Positions 33,377 through 43,579 of a stretch of 64,000 nucleotides of DNA are shown here, one piece after another (positions within the stretch are counted from its first letter, which is position 1; the number at the start of each line of letters is the position of its first letter). The notes beneath the pieces were generated by a model. That model worked only from the letters and a program-made list of their open reading frames with translations, made no database searches and was not told where the DNA came from. The stretch is from positions 1,736,001 through 1,800,000 of the forward strand of contig CM057062.1 in NCBI GenBank assembly GCA_029945375.1. The letters are read 5' to 3'. Source of the DNA: Agaricus subrufescens (taxonomy: Eukaryota > Basidiomycota > Agaricomycetes > Agaricales > Agaricaceae). The position numbers were made by a program, and so were the translations under genes.

Positions 33377-33625
33377 TGTTAGGATGGAAAAGTGACCACA
33401 CCAGGGTTTGAACCTGGGACCACCCCAATTGCACCAGGGAGCTCTAACCACTGAGCTACATGGTCTTGGTATTATAGGAGCTAGGATATTATATATATGT
33501 ACCCTAGGCCTAGAGTTGGAACTCACTACTGCAGGCCCACTCCAGGGGCTGGGGCACTAGGCAGTTTCTCATGAGAACTCAGAGCTCCAAAGCTGTCAGA
33601 TGACTTGACCTGTCATCACCTGACA
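33377..33625 (-). mobile_element. 249-bp LTR-like/TRIM-like element carrying an antisense tRNA-Cys
   Basis: On the plus strand the insert starts TGTTAGG and ends CCTGACA (7-bp inverted ends with one mismatch, TG...CA) and is flanked by a perfect 5-bp duplication CATAG (33372-33376 and 33626-33630). Removing it restores the Copia RT frame. TG...CA ends with a 5-bp duplication are typical of LTR retroelements. A cloverleaf-compatible tRNA lies on the minus strand at 33393-33466. It has no internal domain, so it could be a solo LTR, a TRIM or an atypical SINE. No second copy is visible here. Confidence 0.75.
33393..33466 (-). tRNA. tRNA-Cys(GCA)-like sequence inside LTR-like element
   Basis: Read on the minus strand: acceptor stem GACCATG/TGTGGTC (7 pairs, some G-U), TA, D-arm GCTC-AGTGGTTA-GAGC, anticodon stem CCCTG/TGGGG with loop GTGCAAT (U33, anticodon GCA), a 6-nt variable region, a perfect T-arm CCAGG-TTCAAAC-CCTGG, and discriminator A. 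The A box (TAGCTCAGTGG) and B box (GGTTCAAACCC) match RNA polymerase III promoter consensus. The weak G-U pairs and 6-nt variable loop may indicate a decayed copy. Whether it is transcribed is unknown. Confidence 0.6.
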
Positions 33626-33861
33626 CATAGTGCCTGTCTTCATTGATGATATAACTCTGGTGTCTAAAAGCAATTCTGCTGTCTCTGCTGCTGTCTCTCA
33701 GCTGTCTAGCCACTTCAAACTGTGAGATCTTGGGTCTACCACTCTGTTACTAGGTATTCAGGTGAAGCAGGACTGTTCTAAGCACACTATTTTGCTCTCT
33801 CAAGAGCACTACATCAAGGAGCTGCTAGAACAATTCAATATGGATGATTCCAACTCCCTTT
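33626..33861 (+). pseudogene. Copia-1 reverse transcriptase, middle fragment
   Basis: Encodes 'VFIDDITLVSKS', 'TTLLLGIQVKQD', 'SQEHYIKELLEQFNMDD'. A TGA at 33723-33725 follows 'HFKL', where Arg is expected. Cut at 33861 by the ORF1-only element, whose other flank repeats aactcccttt. Confidence 0.85.
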
Positions 33862-36050
33862 TCACCAACATGCTTCTTGACCTGTTACCACTACCTTCCT
33901 CTTTTGGAAGTCTCAGTGGTTGTAGCATAGAAGTAGTATTCATCATCTGATATGCTGCCCAAGCAATCTAAATGGCTGTCCAAGCCTCCTGGCATGCCCC
34001 AGTCCATCTGGGATGCTGCTGAGGAGTTGATGCACAAGAAGAACCCCTGCCTCCCCAAGGGTACTCCCAACCCCATGACCATCGCATATGAGTATGGCCA
34101 GGACGTTCCCCAAGCCATGCCCAAACCCAAACCTCCTCCTCACCTTGCTGAGAAGGATGTGCTCAAGATCTATTCTGAGTTTGCTGAGTACCTCAACTCA
34201 GCAGACTACAAAGCTCTCCACATGTGGGCCAATGCCCATGCAATTGCTCAAACAATGGGAGTCAATGTTCATCAACCATTCCCCTCCCTCCCCATGAAGC
34301 CAACAGCATCTGGATTGTCCAGTGCTGCCCCTCCTCCTTCCCCCTCCCCTTCCCCCTCTACCTCTGGCCCCCCAGAGAATTGGGACGAAGAATCTGGCAT
34401 GGAGCAGCAGTCAGTGTGCTCTGCCACTCCAGTCCTGGCCCCTACCCCAGTCCCCAAGCCTCAGCCAGCCTTTGGCCCTGCTGAGGTTCTCAATTGGCTC
34501 TCTAACAACAGGGAGATCTACTGTACAAGAACAGAGAGTTCATGGGCTTCTTTGCCTTTGAAGCTCTTAATTCTCTCCTTGTTGCTGTCCAGGCTGGTGA
34601 GCACAAGTGCATGGTCCTCTCCAATGGCATGTCTATGTCCACAGGGATTGATTGTCTTATTCTTAGGGCACAACCACCCAAAAAGAAGCTTGAGATTGCC
34701 ATTCCTGGCAATGTCTCACCTCCTAGGAAGAAGCTGCAATCTGGCCTGGCTACTCCTGCCCCACCTTCTACCCTGGTCCCACTGAGTGCTCCGCCTCCAG
34801 CAATGGAGGTCATTGCAGAACCAGTGGTCACCGAAGTCAAGGAACACCCTCCTCCCAAGGCTGCTCCTGCCGTCTCTCACATTGTGCCCAAACCTAGGTC
34901 AAAGTGCAACTCCCGCCACACTGTCCATGGTGCTTTGCACTGTGGCATTATCCTAACTCCACCAGCCAGATCTAATAAGTCTGCTGCTGATATCTCCCTA
35001 TCTCTTATCACAGAGATAAGCAAGCTTATCAGATCGGTTCTTGGTTCTTCCAAGATCCTGATTATGCATGCAGAACCAGGTGGCAACAGGAAGATTTTCT
35101 TAGCCACCACTACTGTCCTGACCCCGCCCAAGGCCGCCTTCATGCTCAAACACATCTGCCATCTCCTCCCTACAGGCCTCCCTCAGCCAATCCAAGCCAT
35201 GCCAGCCACCTTGACCTCCTTCTTGAAGATTGTGAATGTCCCCATTCCCCAGTCTATGCCCAAAAATGATTGGGTTAATCTCATGCATAAGTGTCTTCTA
35301 GATGCTATCATTGCTTCTCTACACACCCGCTTGGGCCATCTCATCCAACACCAAGTGCGCATCATGCATACTTCCACTCATTCCAACTCTTGCATTGCTT
35401 GGGTCAATATCTCTGACACTACAATGGGCTCTAATGCCCACACTTTCATTGGCCAGAGGGTTTCTGTTTCAGGAACCTTGTGCTGTATCCAGGGTGCATG
35501 CCCCCACTCCAGCTCCATCTAATGCCAATGTTGTCATTGATGGGGCCACCATGCAAATCAGTGTTGCCAACAAGGCATCCACTGCCCTCTTTGCAGCGGT
35601 CCTCACACTGAACATAATCATTCCACATTGGTTAACCCTAAACAAGTTGATCAATGTTGCTGCATCAACTGCGTCACTTCAAAGTGCGCTAAGGTAAATC
35701 ATTCTGCAATGGACACTTCGTGCCTGTTCTGGAAACATCAGTTCAATTGGAGTTAGCTTCAACATCAATTCCCTTGCATTTAGAGGTGGAATAGGTATTT
35801 CTTTTATTTTGCATCATGATGGCCTTTTCATAGTCATTCTTTCATTTCACTATGGCCTTTATGATTAGTCTTTATTTATGTTGAGCGGTTGACCTCATCC
35901 TGTGGATACAAGAACACAGGTTTGTGCATGTTGTTTTGGGCTTAATGTACACTGCTGAGGGTTGAAAGGTGGGGAAATGTGTTATGGCATCCCATGTATG
36001 AGGGCAATTTTGAAATAAATCCCATTGATTACAAAAAAAAAAAAAAAAAA
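33862..36050 (+). mobile_element. LINE-type ORF1-only retroelement, full-length-like, 10-bp TSD
   Basis: Bracketed by aactcccttt (33852-33861 and 36051-36060), 2189 bp, ending 'cccattgattac' plus about 19 A. The 5' UTR segment 'ccactaccttcctcttttgg' is shared with the 22911 copy. ORF1 is a more diverged subfamily. There is no second ORF, so again the mobile unit is ORF1 plus short UTRs. Confidence 0.93.
33952..35760 (+). pseudogene. ORF1/gag-like protein, diverged subfamily, broken
   Basis: Begins MLPKQSKWLSKPPG. The first frame (33952-34500) includes 'LNSADYKALHMWANAHA' and a Ser/Pro run. Coding shifts frame near 34540 and continues to 35522 with 'SCIAWVNISDTTMGS' and 'FIGQRVSVSG'. A TAA at about 35520 precedes a degraded knuckle (CQCCHWWGHHANQC) and 'CPLCSGPHTEHNH'. 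The architecture equals that of the other copies. Confidence 0.72.
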
Positions 36051-36060
36051 AACTCCCTTT

Positions 36061-36793
36061 CCATCCCACTTGCACCAGGTTCTGAGCTCTCTGACATTGT
36101 GCCCTCTCTTGAGGAGCAAGCTGAGATGAAATCAGTTCCTTATCTCTCTGCTGTAGGTGCCCTGCAGTATCTCACCACTATGACTTGTCCCGACATTGCC
36201 TATGCAGTCTCCTACCTTGGAGATAATCATAACCCAGCTCCTGCCCATTGGCTTGCAGTGAATTTACTTTGCTATTTGAAGGGCACCCTGCACTACCAGC
36301 TTGTCTACAGAGGTGGTAACTGGGGAACTGTTTACCACCTATTCCGATGCCTCTCACTGCAAGGCCACAGGTCGAGCTACAGGTGGATATGTGACTATTG
36401 TCTGGTGCTGCTGGGCTGGTCCAGCTATCAGCCTTTGTGACTCTCTTGAGCACTGAGCTGATTTGTGGCCTGTTGAGGTAGGAAAGGAGATCAAGTGTAC
36501 TAGGAACATTCTCAGCAGTTTGGCTACCCACACTTGCTTTGACTTTATTTGTTGATAACAAGTCTGGAATCAGTGTGGCAAAGAATCCTGAGCACCATGG
36601 GTGCATGAAACACCTGGATCTTTGATTCTACTGGCTCCCAGAGGCTGTAGAAGAAGGAATCATTGATCCCCTCTATGTTTCTACTGATCAACAAGTGGCC
36701 AACATTCTGACCAAGGCTATGGCACCAAAGGTGATCAATTTTGCTGTCCCACTATTGGGACTTGGACACTAGACTGCTTGGATCAAGGGGGTG
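36061..36793 (+). pseudogene. Copia-1 RT end, RNase H and polypurine tract
   Basis: Contains 'PYLSAVGALQYLTTMT', 'CPDIAYAVSYL', then, with several small indels, the RNase H region and 'STDQQVANILTKAMAPK'. A TGA after 'KHLDL' (near 36624) replaces the Arg codon that the minus-strand copy at 26030 still has (CGG). Ends with LLGLGH-stop and GGATCAAGGGGGTG before the LTR. Confidence 0.83.
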
Positions 36794-37110
36794 TGTTAGA
36801 ATGCCCCAAGCATTCAGTTATTAGAGTGACTGGACAATTTGTTTTGTGCATATCTTGACTTAGAGTAAAGTGGATGCTTACGCTCATGTGATAGATTAGT
36901 CAGTGCATGTTGAACTTGCCTGTGGACAACTTAGAAGTCTTTAGCTTCTTATACTTGTCCACAGGTGAGCAATCTCTTTGTATTGCTGTTATAGCTTCTT
37001 ATGCTTGTTCACAGATTAACTGTGCTAATACTAGCTCATTTCTTATCTGATCCACTCAATACTAACATTGTTAGGATTGCGACTGCGAACTCTATGTTCT
37101 ACTTCCAACA
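36794..37110 (+). repeat. Copia-1 LTR shared by two tandem internal regions
   Basis: 317 bp, TGTTAG...CCAACA. On its left is a pol 3' end with polypurine tract, so it acts as a 3' LTR. On its right is the leader (GGTTATGGGCCCC...) and gag, so it also acts as a 5' LTR. No target duplication separates them. A tandem Copia array by recombination is the simplest reading. Confidence 0.9.
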
Positions 37111-37635
37111 GGTTATGGGCCCCAGCTTCTAACAACCTACAAATTGATTTTTCATTCTTCAACCATCATTGACTCAACTCCTACTCTCTGCCATCTCTCC
37201 TCCCTCAAACTATTTCACTTCCCCTGCTCTCATTTTCACTCCTATGGCTTTGGATTTGCCAGCATTTGTTAAGCTCAACAGGGAGAACTATGCCACATGG
37301 TCTGGCAAGATGGAGGCCTGGCTACATGCCTCTGGCCTATGGAGACTTGTTTCAGGCAAACAAAGTGCTCCCTCCATTCCCTCTTCCCCTACTCCCCACA
37401 ATTTTGCTTCCCAGTCACTCTGGGAGGACAAACTTGACAAGGCAGCTGGCTGGCTCTATCTTATGGTTGAAGAAGACCAAAGGGTGCATTTTGCAGGCAT
37501 CCAGGACAATCCAATCAAGATGTGGGCTGCTCTAGAGGCTGTACATTGTCAGAAAAAGGCTGGAATGCGGTTCAATGCCTATGATGAGCTGTTCAGCATC
37601 TGTAAACTCAAGGAGGAGTCCCTCCAGTCACTTAT
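37111..37635 (+). pseudogene. Copia-1 leader and gag fragment
   Basis: The leader start ggttatgggccc is conserved with the copy at about 22456 and is the candidate primer-binding region; which tRNA it would match was not determined. Gag starts at 37244 (MALDLPAFVKLNRENYATW) with UBN2-type motifs 'DKAAGWLYLMVEED' and 'MRFNAYDELFSICKL'. It is cut after 'EESLQSLI' by a minus-strand LTR at 37636. Confidence 0.85.
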
Positions 37636-37952
37636 TGTTGGAAGTGGAACATAGAGTTCACAGTGGCAATCCTAACAACACTAGTATCAAGCAGATCAGA
37701 TGAGAAATGAGCTAGTATTAGCACAGTTAATCTGTGAACAAGCATTAGAAGCTATAACAGCAATACAAAGAGATTGCTCACCTGTGGACAAGTATAAGAA
37801 GCTAAAGACTTCTAAGTTGTCCACAGGCAAGTTCAACATGCACTGACTAATCTATCATGTCAGCAGAAGTGTCTGCTTTACTCTAAGTCAAGATATACAC
37901 AAAACAAATTGTCCAGTCACTCTAATAACTGAATGCTTGGGGCATTCTAACA
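37636..37952 (-). repeat. Copia-1 3' LTR (minus)
   Basis: 317 bp, TGTTGGAAGTGG...CATTCTAACA, followed by the reverse polypurine tract (cacccccttgatcc). It is nearly identical to 25550-25866. It interrupts the gag of the plus-strand Copia-1. Confidence 0.9.
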
Positions 37953-40944
37953 CACCCCCTTGATCCAAGCAGTCTAGTGTCCAAGTCCCAATAGCAGGAC
38001 AGCAAAATCAATCACCTTTGGTGCTACAGCCTTGGTCAGAATGTCTGCCACTTGCTGATCAGTAGAAACATAGAGGGGATCAATGATTCCTTCTTCTACA
38101 GCCTCCCAGAGCCAGTAGAACTGAAGATCTAGGTGTTTCATGCACCCATGGTGCTCTGGATTCTTTGCCACACTGATTTCAGACTTGTTATCAACAAATA
38201 AAGTCAAAGCAAGTGTCTGGGGGTAGCCAACTTGCTGAGAATGTTCCTAGTCCACTTGATCTCCTTTCCTGCCTCAATAGCAGCCACAAATTCAGCTTCA
38301 GTGCTCAAGAGAGTCACAAAGGGCTGATGCTTGAGGACCAGCCCACAGCAGCACCAGAGACAATGGTCACATATCCACCTGTAGCTCAACCTGTGGCCTT
38401 GCAGCCACCATGAGAGGCATCAGAATAGGTGGTAAACAGTTCCCCAGAGTCACCACCTCTATAGACAAGCTGGTAGTGCAGGGTGCCCTTCAAATAGCAA
38501 AGTAAATGCTTTACAGCAAGCCAGTGAGGAGGGGCTGGGTTATGATTGAATCTCCCAAGGTAGGAGACTGCATAGGCAATGTCGGGATGAGTCATAGTGG
38601 CGAGATACTGCAGGGCACCTACAGCAGAGAGATAAGGAACTGATTTCATCTCAGCTTGCTCCTCAAGAGAGGGCACAATGTCAGAGAGCTCAGAACCTGG
38701 TGCAAGTGGGGTGGAAAGGGAGTTGGAATCATCCATATTGAATTGTTCTAGCAGCTCCTTGATGTACAATGGGCAACAAAACCTTTCCAATGTTTTGTAT
38801 ATTTGTAAAGAACATGCTATAGCAGTCCAAATAAATTGTGTAAAATCATGAAAATATACAGGAAGGTACATCGCATCTTGTTTACGTATGTACAATTGTG
38901 GCTGTGCTTTGATTTAAGTTCAGTTTCAAGAGGGTTTAAGATTGAGGACCATTGGAAAGGTTTTGTTGCTGCTCATTTCAAAGACAGAAAAGGCTAATTG
39001 CTGGAGCTTGCAATGATATTTGTCAGTTGAAAGTGTTACATAATAATATTCTTATGTTGCTTTCACTATTCTGTGACATGTCACACCTGTTATGTCACAC
39101 CAAACCACTTCCAATATTTGAAAAACATTTACTTGATTATTATATAAGAAATTGTTATTTAGTCAAATGTTTTTAGTGATAATTTTGTATCTGGTCTCAG
39201 AAAAAGTTAGCTTGGAACATAATCACACTCATATAATGTGATTAGACCAGTTTCAGCTGTTTTTGTAGATGTTTTTCAATGTATAGTCTTATTAAAATAT
39301 TATATTATCTACTTTTTGGTCACAAATCTCTGGATTTCTAGGTTGTTCTCATTCTAAAATTTACTATAGGAGTCTCTAGTGTTCTAGTCTTTAATTCTGT
39401 TACCCCTAAAGTGTAGTCAAATGTTTTAATTTACCTGGAAATAGCTTGCAATGTTAGCATAACATGATAGAATCAGGGGTACACATGTGGACTTATGAAA
39501 AACAAGTTTTGATGGACTAAATAATCATGTCATAGGCCCAATATACTAGAATAAGTACCTTGTAGCAAAGTCAATATAGTTCAATAGTAAGAATAAGAAG
39601 AAAAAGGCTAAATCAAAATGGCATATAGAGATAAAGTAATTTACAAGAGGTAATACAGTTATCTGCAACTGTACACTCAGTAACTGAATTGAAATTGCTA
39701 TGGATATTATATATAGAGTAAATGCTCATGTTTTGAAAGTAAATTTGAGATACTAACATCCAAGCAGCTTTCAAAATTTGACATAAAAAAAGAAGAAATT
39801 GTGTTTTCTAGTGAAAAATGGTACAAATACACTGGAAATGATCAAGAGAATAGCCCCAAGATGTCATGCACATACTTTTGAATAATAATTAGCCCATTTG
39901 CACACAAGTAAGCAACTTTAACCTAGGTACAAGATGAGAAGGCTTCAAAGTTTCAAGCAATAGGAGACTTAGACTATTTTCCAAATTACAGGGGGTTTGG
40001 TGTGACATAACAGGTGTGACATGTCACAGGATAGTGAAAGCAACATGAGAATATCATTATGTAACATTTTTAGCTGACAAACATCATTGCAAGCTCCAGC
40101 AATTAGCCTTTTCTGTCTTTGAAATGAGCAGCAACAAAACCTTTCCAATGGTCCTCAATCTTAAACCCTCTTGAAACTGAACTTAAATCCAAAGCACAGC
40201 CACAAGATTGTACATACATGTAAACAAGATGCTGATGTACCTTCCTGTATATTTTCATGATTTTACACAATTTATCTGGACTGCTATAGCATGTTCTTTA
40301 CAAATGTACAAAACATTGGAAAGGTTTTGTTGCCCACTGTAGCACTCTTGTGAGAGTGAAATAGTGTGCTTAGAATGGTCCTGCTTCACCTGAATACCCA
40401 GTAGCAGAGTGGTAGACCTGAGATCTTGCAGTTTGAAGTGGATAGACAGCTCAGAGACAGCAGCAGAGACAGCAGAATCACTTTTAGACACTAGAGTTAT
40501 ATCATCAATGAAGACAGGCACTATGACCTTGATGTCTCCCTTGGAATAGATGTAGATAGAGTTGTTGGAGTGAAGTATGGTGTAGCCAATACCTTCTGGG
40601 ATGCTTCTGAGCTTCTTGCTCCATTGCCTGGCAGCCTGCTTAAGGCCATAGAGGGATTTTTGGAGCCTGAAGACCATATTAGGTCACCCAGTGTGGTAGC
40701 CTTCTGGTTGTCTCATATAGATCTCTTCTTTGAGTTCCCCATAGGTGAAGACAGAGGAGATGTTGACAGAGTGCATTTTGAAGCCTTCTCTTACAGCTAA
40801 GGCTACAATGAGGCACAGGGAGGCAGGACAGAATGTAGGAGCAAAAACCTCAGTGTAATCAAAGCCTGGACACTGGGAGAAGCCCCTAGTGACAAGGCAA
40901 GCCCTGTAGCACTCTATTGAGCTGTCAGCATGCCTTTTAACCTT
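37953..40944 (-). pseudogene. Copia-1 pol 3' half (minus), split by TA element
   Basis: 37953-38766 encodes the pol C-terminus, RNase H and RT end (QYLATMTHPDIAYAVSYLG, YSDASHGG, EQFNMDDSNS). 40340-40944 encodes RT (VFIDDITLVSKSDSA, LYGLKQAARQW, FTYGELKEEIYMRQPEG, CSQCPGFDY equivalents). The 1573-bp element at 38767 sits in a TA between them. The 5' part is lost: Copia identity ends at about 40944, where an unrelated decayed gene begins. Small indels break the frame in several places. Confidence 0.85.
38767..40339. mobile_element. Long-TIR noncoding TA element, copy 2 (1573 bp)
   Basis: Ends CAATGGGCAACAAAACCT / CAGTGGGCAACAAAACCT facing inward, flanked by TA (38765-38766 and 40340-40341). 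The empty site is visible in the sister Copia copy at about 33810 ('catcaaggag' region with a single TA). Inverted repeats are about 340 bp. No ORF of note. It is nearly identical to, but in the opposite orientation from, 43580-45157, and related to 30725-32301. Confidence 0.92.
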
Positions 40945-42564
40945 GAATGGTCCAGTTGACAGCAATTGCATAATTCATGGTGTGCTTGTCAAAAAGTTGC
41001 ATCTCCATTGCTAGCTATGGACCACAGCGGACCATACCATAACATGCCATTCTTGTGTCTGTTCCATACATCAATGATTGTTTGCATCCATTTGGTGAGT
41101 TCTTTGGCTTTCTCTGACTTGTCTGTCAGAGACAGTACAAGAGGGACAGGGGAATAATGCTTGGTCTTGCCATATGGTGCTACAACAACAACTGTGGCCT
41201 CAGAACCCCAACAGACTTTTGAGTTTGCATCATTAGATCCCAAGGCATCCCAGAGCTTTCCAATCACAGTGGAATCTGCACCAACATGCGAGTCTATGTT
41301 GTTAGGGTGCTTGCAACATATACCCAATACTAACCCTCAACTTGGGCAATAACAGCACTTCTTTTGTATAGTGATGCCATCAAAACAAAGGATATTTCCT
41401 GGTAGCAATGTGTTTATAAGAGTTGACAGTGGTTTAATAGTGGGATTAAGGAAAGCTGATATATTGTGCTTGATATCTTCTTCAGAAGATACCCCAACCA
41501 AAGGCAATAACCTAGGAATTACAGTGTTACGACAGACAGTAGACTCTGATTGCAGACCATGTGATTTTCCCAAAGCATGTAGAAGACACCTTCCCCCCAT
41601 TGCTTGTGCAAGGAATGCTACATCAAGAGTGTGACCTGTAAATCCACCCTGTGGTGAGTACAGGCCATTGACAGCATGTTGAATCTGGACAGCTATGGCC
41701 TTAGCACTACTACCATGGCAATGAGAAACTGAGAGAAGTTGTTTGAGACAAGGGATGTTATTTGATGCAATAAGCATCATTATCTGCTTGTACTCTTGAA
41801 TCTTGCCACTCAGTACTTGACATGATCATGCCCCATTGTTAATCTGGAAAACCAACCAGTAAGCACTGATCACAATTTTATTATATGGCATACCTGACTT
41901 TGGAGTCTCCAAATAGTGATAGCCATCTGCCACATGAGTTTCTCCTTTTGCAGATTGGTCAAATATATCCAAGGTGTGTGATCTTTGGCATTCTTGGCTT
42001 GTTCTACAACTGTCCAGTATTTGAGTAGATGTGATACTCCTTTACAGGCCAAGCAAGGAATAGGATCATCTTCACTGTCAAATTCCCAAAGTGTCTTCCA
42101 GCATTTCTTGGCCCAAACTACTAACCCATTATGCACCTCATTGATGCTGATTGGTACCCAGCATACATCCTTGGCTTTGTGGAGACAAAATGGATAAGTT
42201 TCCCAAATGGACCCAGGAGACCACCAGATCCATTGGCCAGGGCATTCAACTGGTGTCCTTCCTTCAGAATCAAATGATGTTGATGGTGTGCAGAAAATAA
42301 GTGGCTGACCAAAGCTTGCTTTATCTTTCGATTCTGCATCTACCAGTTGATACTTCTTTTTAGTTTGTTTGGCCTGCAGTTTCTACATGCCACCCTGTGG
42401 GACTCCAACAAATATGGATTAGCAGTCACCAGAAGTTGTATTAGGGTGGCACACATATCACAAGCCACAATATGCCATTCCCCATCATATTGCATGTCAA
42501 ATTCTGTCCCATCAGTGAGAGTGATGGTAACATCCTCATGAAGATGCTCAGGTTGTGAGCACAT
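40945..42564 (-). pseudogene. Unrecognised decayed gene, truncated by Copia
   Basis: One reading frame with few breaks: 42564-42340 (MCSQPEHLHEDVTI; a CDMC...CRNC pair suggests a zinc site), TAG at 42340-42342, a frameshift near 42130, 42136-41870 (VVWAKKCWKTLWEFD, CLACKG), probably an intron near 41850, 41780-41337 (GGFTGHTLDVAFLAQAMGGR), TGA at 41337-41339, then 41327-40989 (GSEATVVVVAPYG, GPLWSIASNGDATF), TGA at 40989-40991. I recall similar uncharacterised proteins in basidiomycete genomes but cannot assign a function. The C-terminal part is missing where Copia begins. Confidence 0.5.
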
Positions 42565-43579
42565 TGATAATGAGGGTAGGTATGTCTGGATAAATCTTAT
42601 GTTAAATTTTGTATATTACTGACAATTTGAAATGCGTATATTAAGCACATATAGACATATGGTCAATGCTACTCAGATCATATGCTATTGCAGCAATTTT
42701 ATCAGCAATCAGATCACTCTGATGCAATTGACACCATGACTGATATTCTCCCAGCATGATTCTCAGCATGATTCTCAGCATGATGTTTTTCATCAAACAG
42801 GGTCCTCATGAGAATTCCAAAATGGGCAAGTTTCCACAACCATGCTGCACCAGTTGATTTCACAGCTTGCTTGGGTAACATGGTGGGCATTTAAATGTCT
42901 AATCCCAATTTGGATGCAACTGTCAAGTGACCTGTCCAGTCAATCATCACTTGAGTTGTCCAGTTGGTTATTGGTCACACTTGTGTGACAATTTCTCGAT
43001 GTTGCAGTCACAAGTTGTCTGCCTCTTCTCATTTATTGACTTGGATGATAGTACAAGTTCACAGAACTTGATCTCTAGGACTACCTAGTTACAGTAGTTG
43101 CACAAAGAGACCATCAGCAAAACCAAGCCTCCAATCTGCAGGCACCAGACTCAGGAGGTTTAAAGGCGGAACGTGATATTGCCCAGGTCACAGTTTGAAA
43201 ATTACTTAAGCTGCCTTATCAACAAACAAGAGAGATATGGAACAACTACTGACTACCTAACCACTGTGAGACCCAATGGTAGGTAAAATACTATGTCGAA
43301 AAACAGCTGTGAAGTAGGTTAGTAACTATTTAAATTGTAGTTAGATTAAGGTATGTCAACTAGTATTTGACCCATGAAAATACTAGATATATACTACTAA
43401 TCAAGTAGTATATATCTAACAGTTCCATAGTCATAAACAATGATATTCTTAGATTATAACGCACTTGAAAATCAACATAACACAGTTTTTCGTAGTTCTC
43501 AAAACTGATGTAAACTAGGTTTATTCCATAACAAAACATGTTTATATACGGAGTTACTTAGAGAAGAATACGGCTGATA
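42565..43579. other. Noncoding interval with an LTR-like start at 43265
   Basis: No gene is seen. At 43265 TGTGAGACCCAATGG begins a segment that shares its start, and 'tgaaaatactag' about 110 bp downstream, with 1993-2310, so it is a candidate LTR whose far end is cut by or extends to the TA element at 43580. 43395-43420 contains a short palindrome (ctactaatcaagtagtatatat). Confidence 0.4.

Larger units (their letters stand above)
29460..36793 (+). mobile_element. Copia-1 element (plus) with three nested insertions
   Basis: Pol runs from the protease/GAG-pre-integrase boundary to the stop and polypurine tract before the LTR at 36794. It is interrupted by a TA-flanked long-TIR element (30725-32301), a 249-bp LTR-like element with a tRNA (33377-33625) and an ORF1-only retroelement (33862-36050). 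Removing them rejoins pol at each junction, apart from one target duplication per insertion. The left side is cut by the Copia-2 LTR. Confidence 0.88.

Noticed and set aside
33377..33625. Ordinary SINE insertion
   Set aside because: Not excluded, but TG...CA ends, near-matching inverted termini, a 5-bp duplication and absence of a poly(A) or T-rich tail fit an LTR-type element better.
34272..34858. Gly-rich minus-strand frames opposite the Pro-rich ORF1 region
   Set aside because: Composition is the complement of the Pro/Ser run; no independent evidence.
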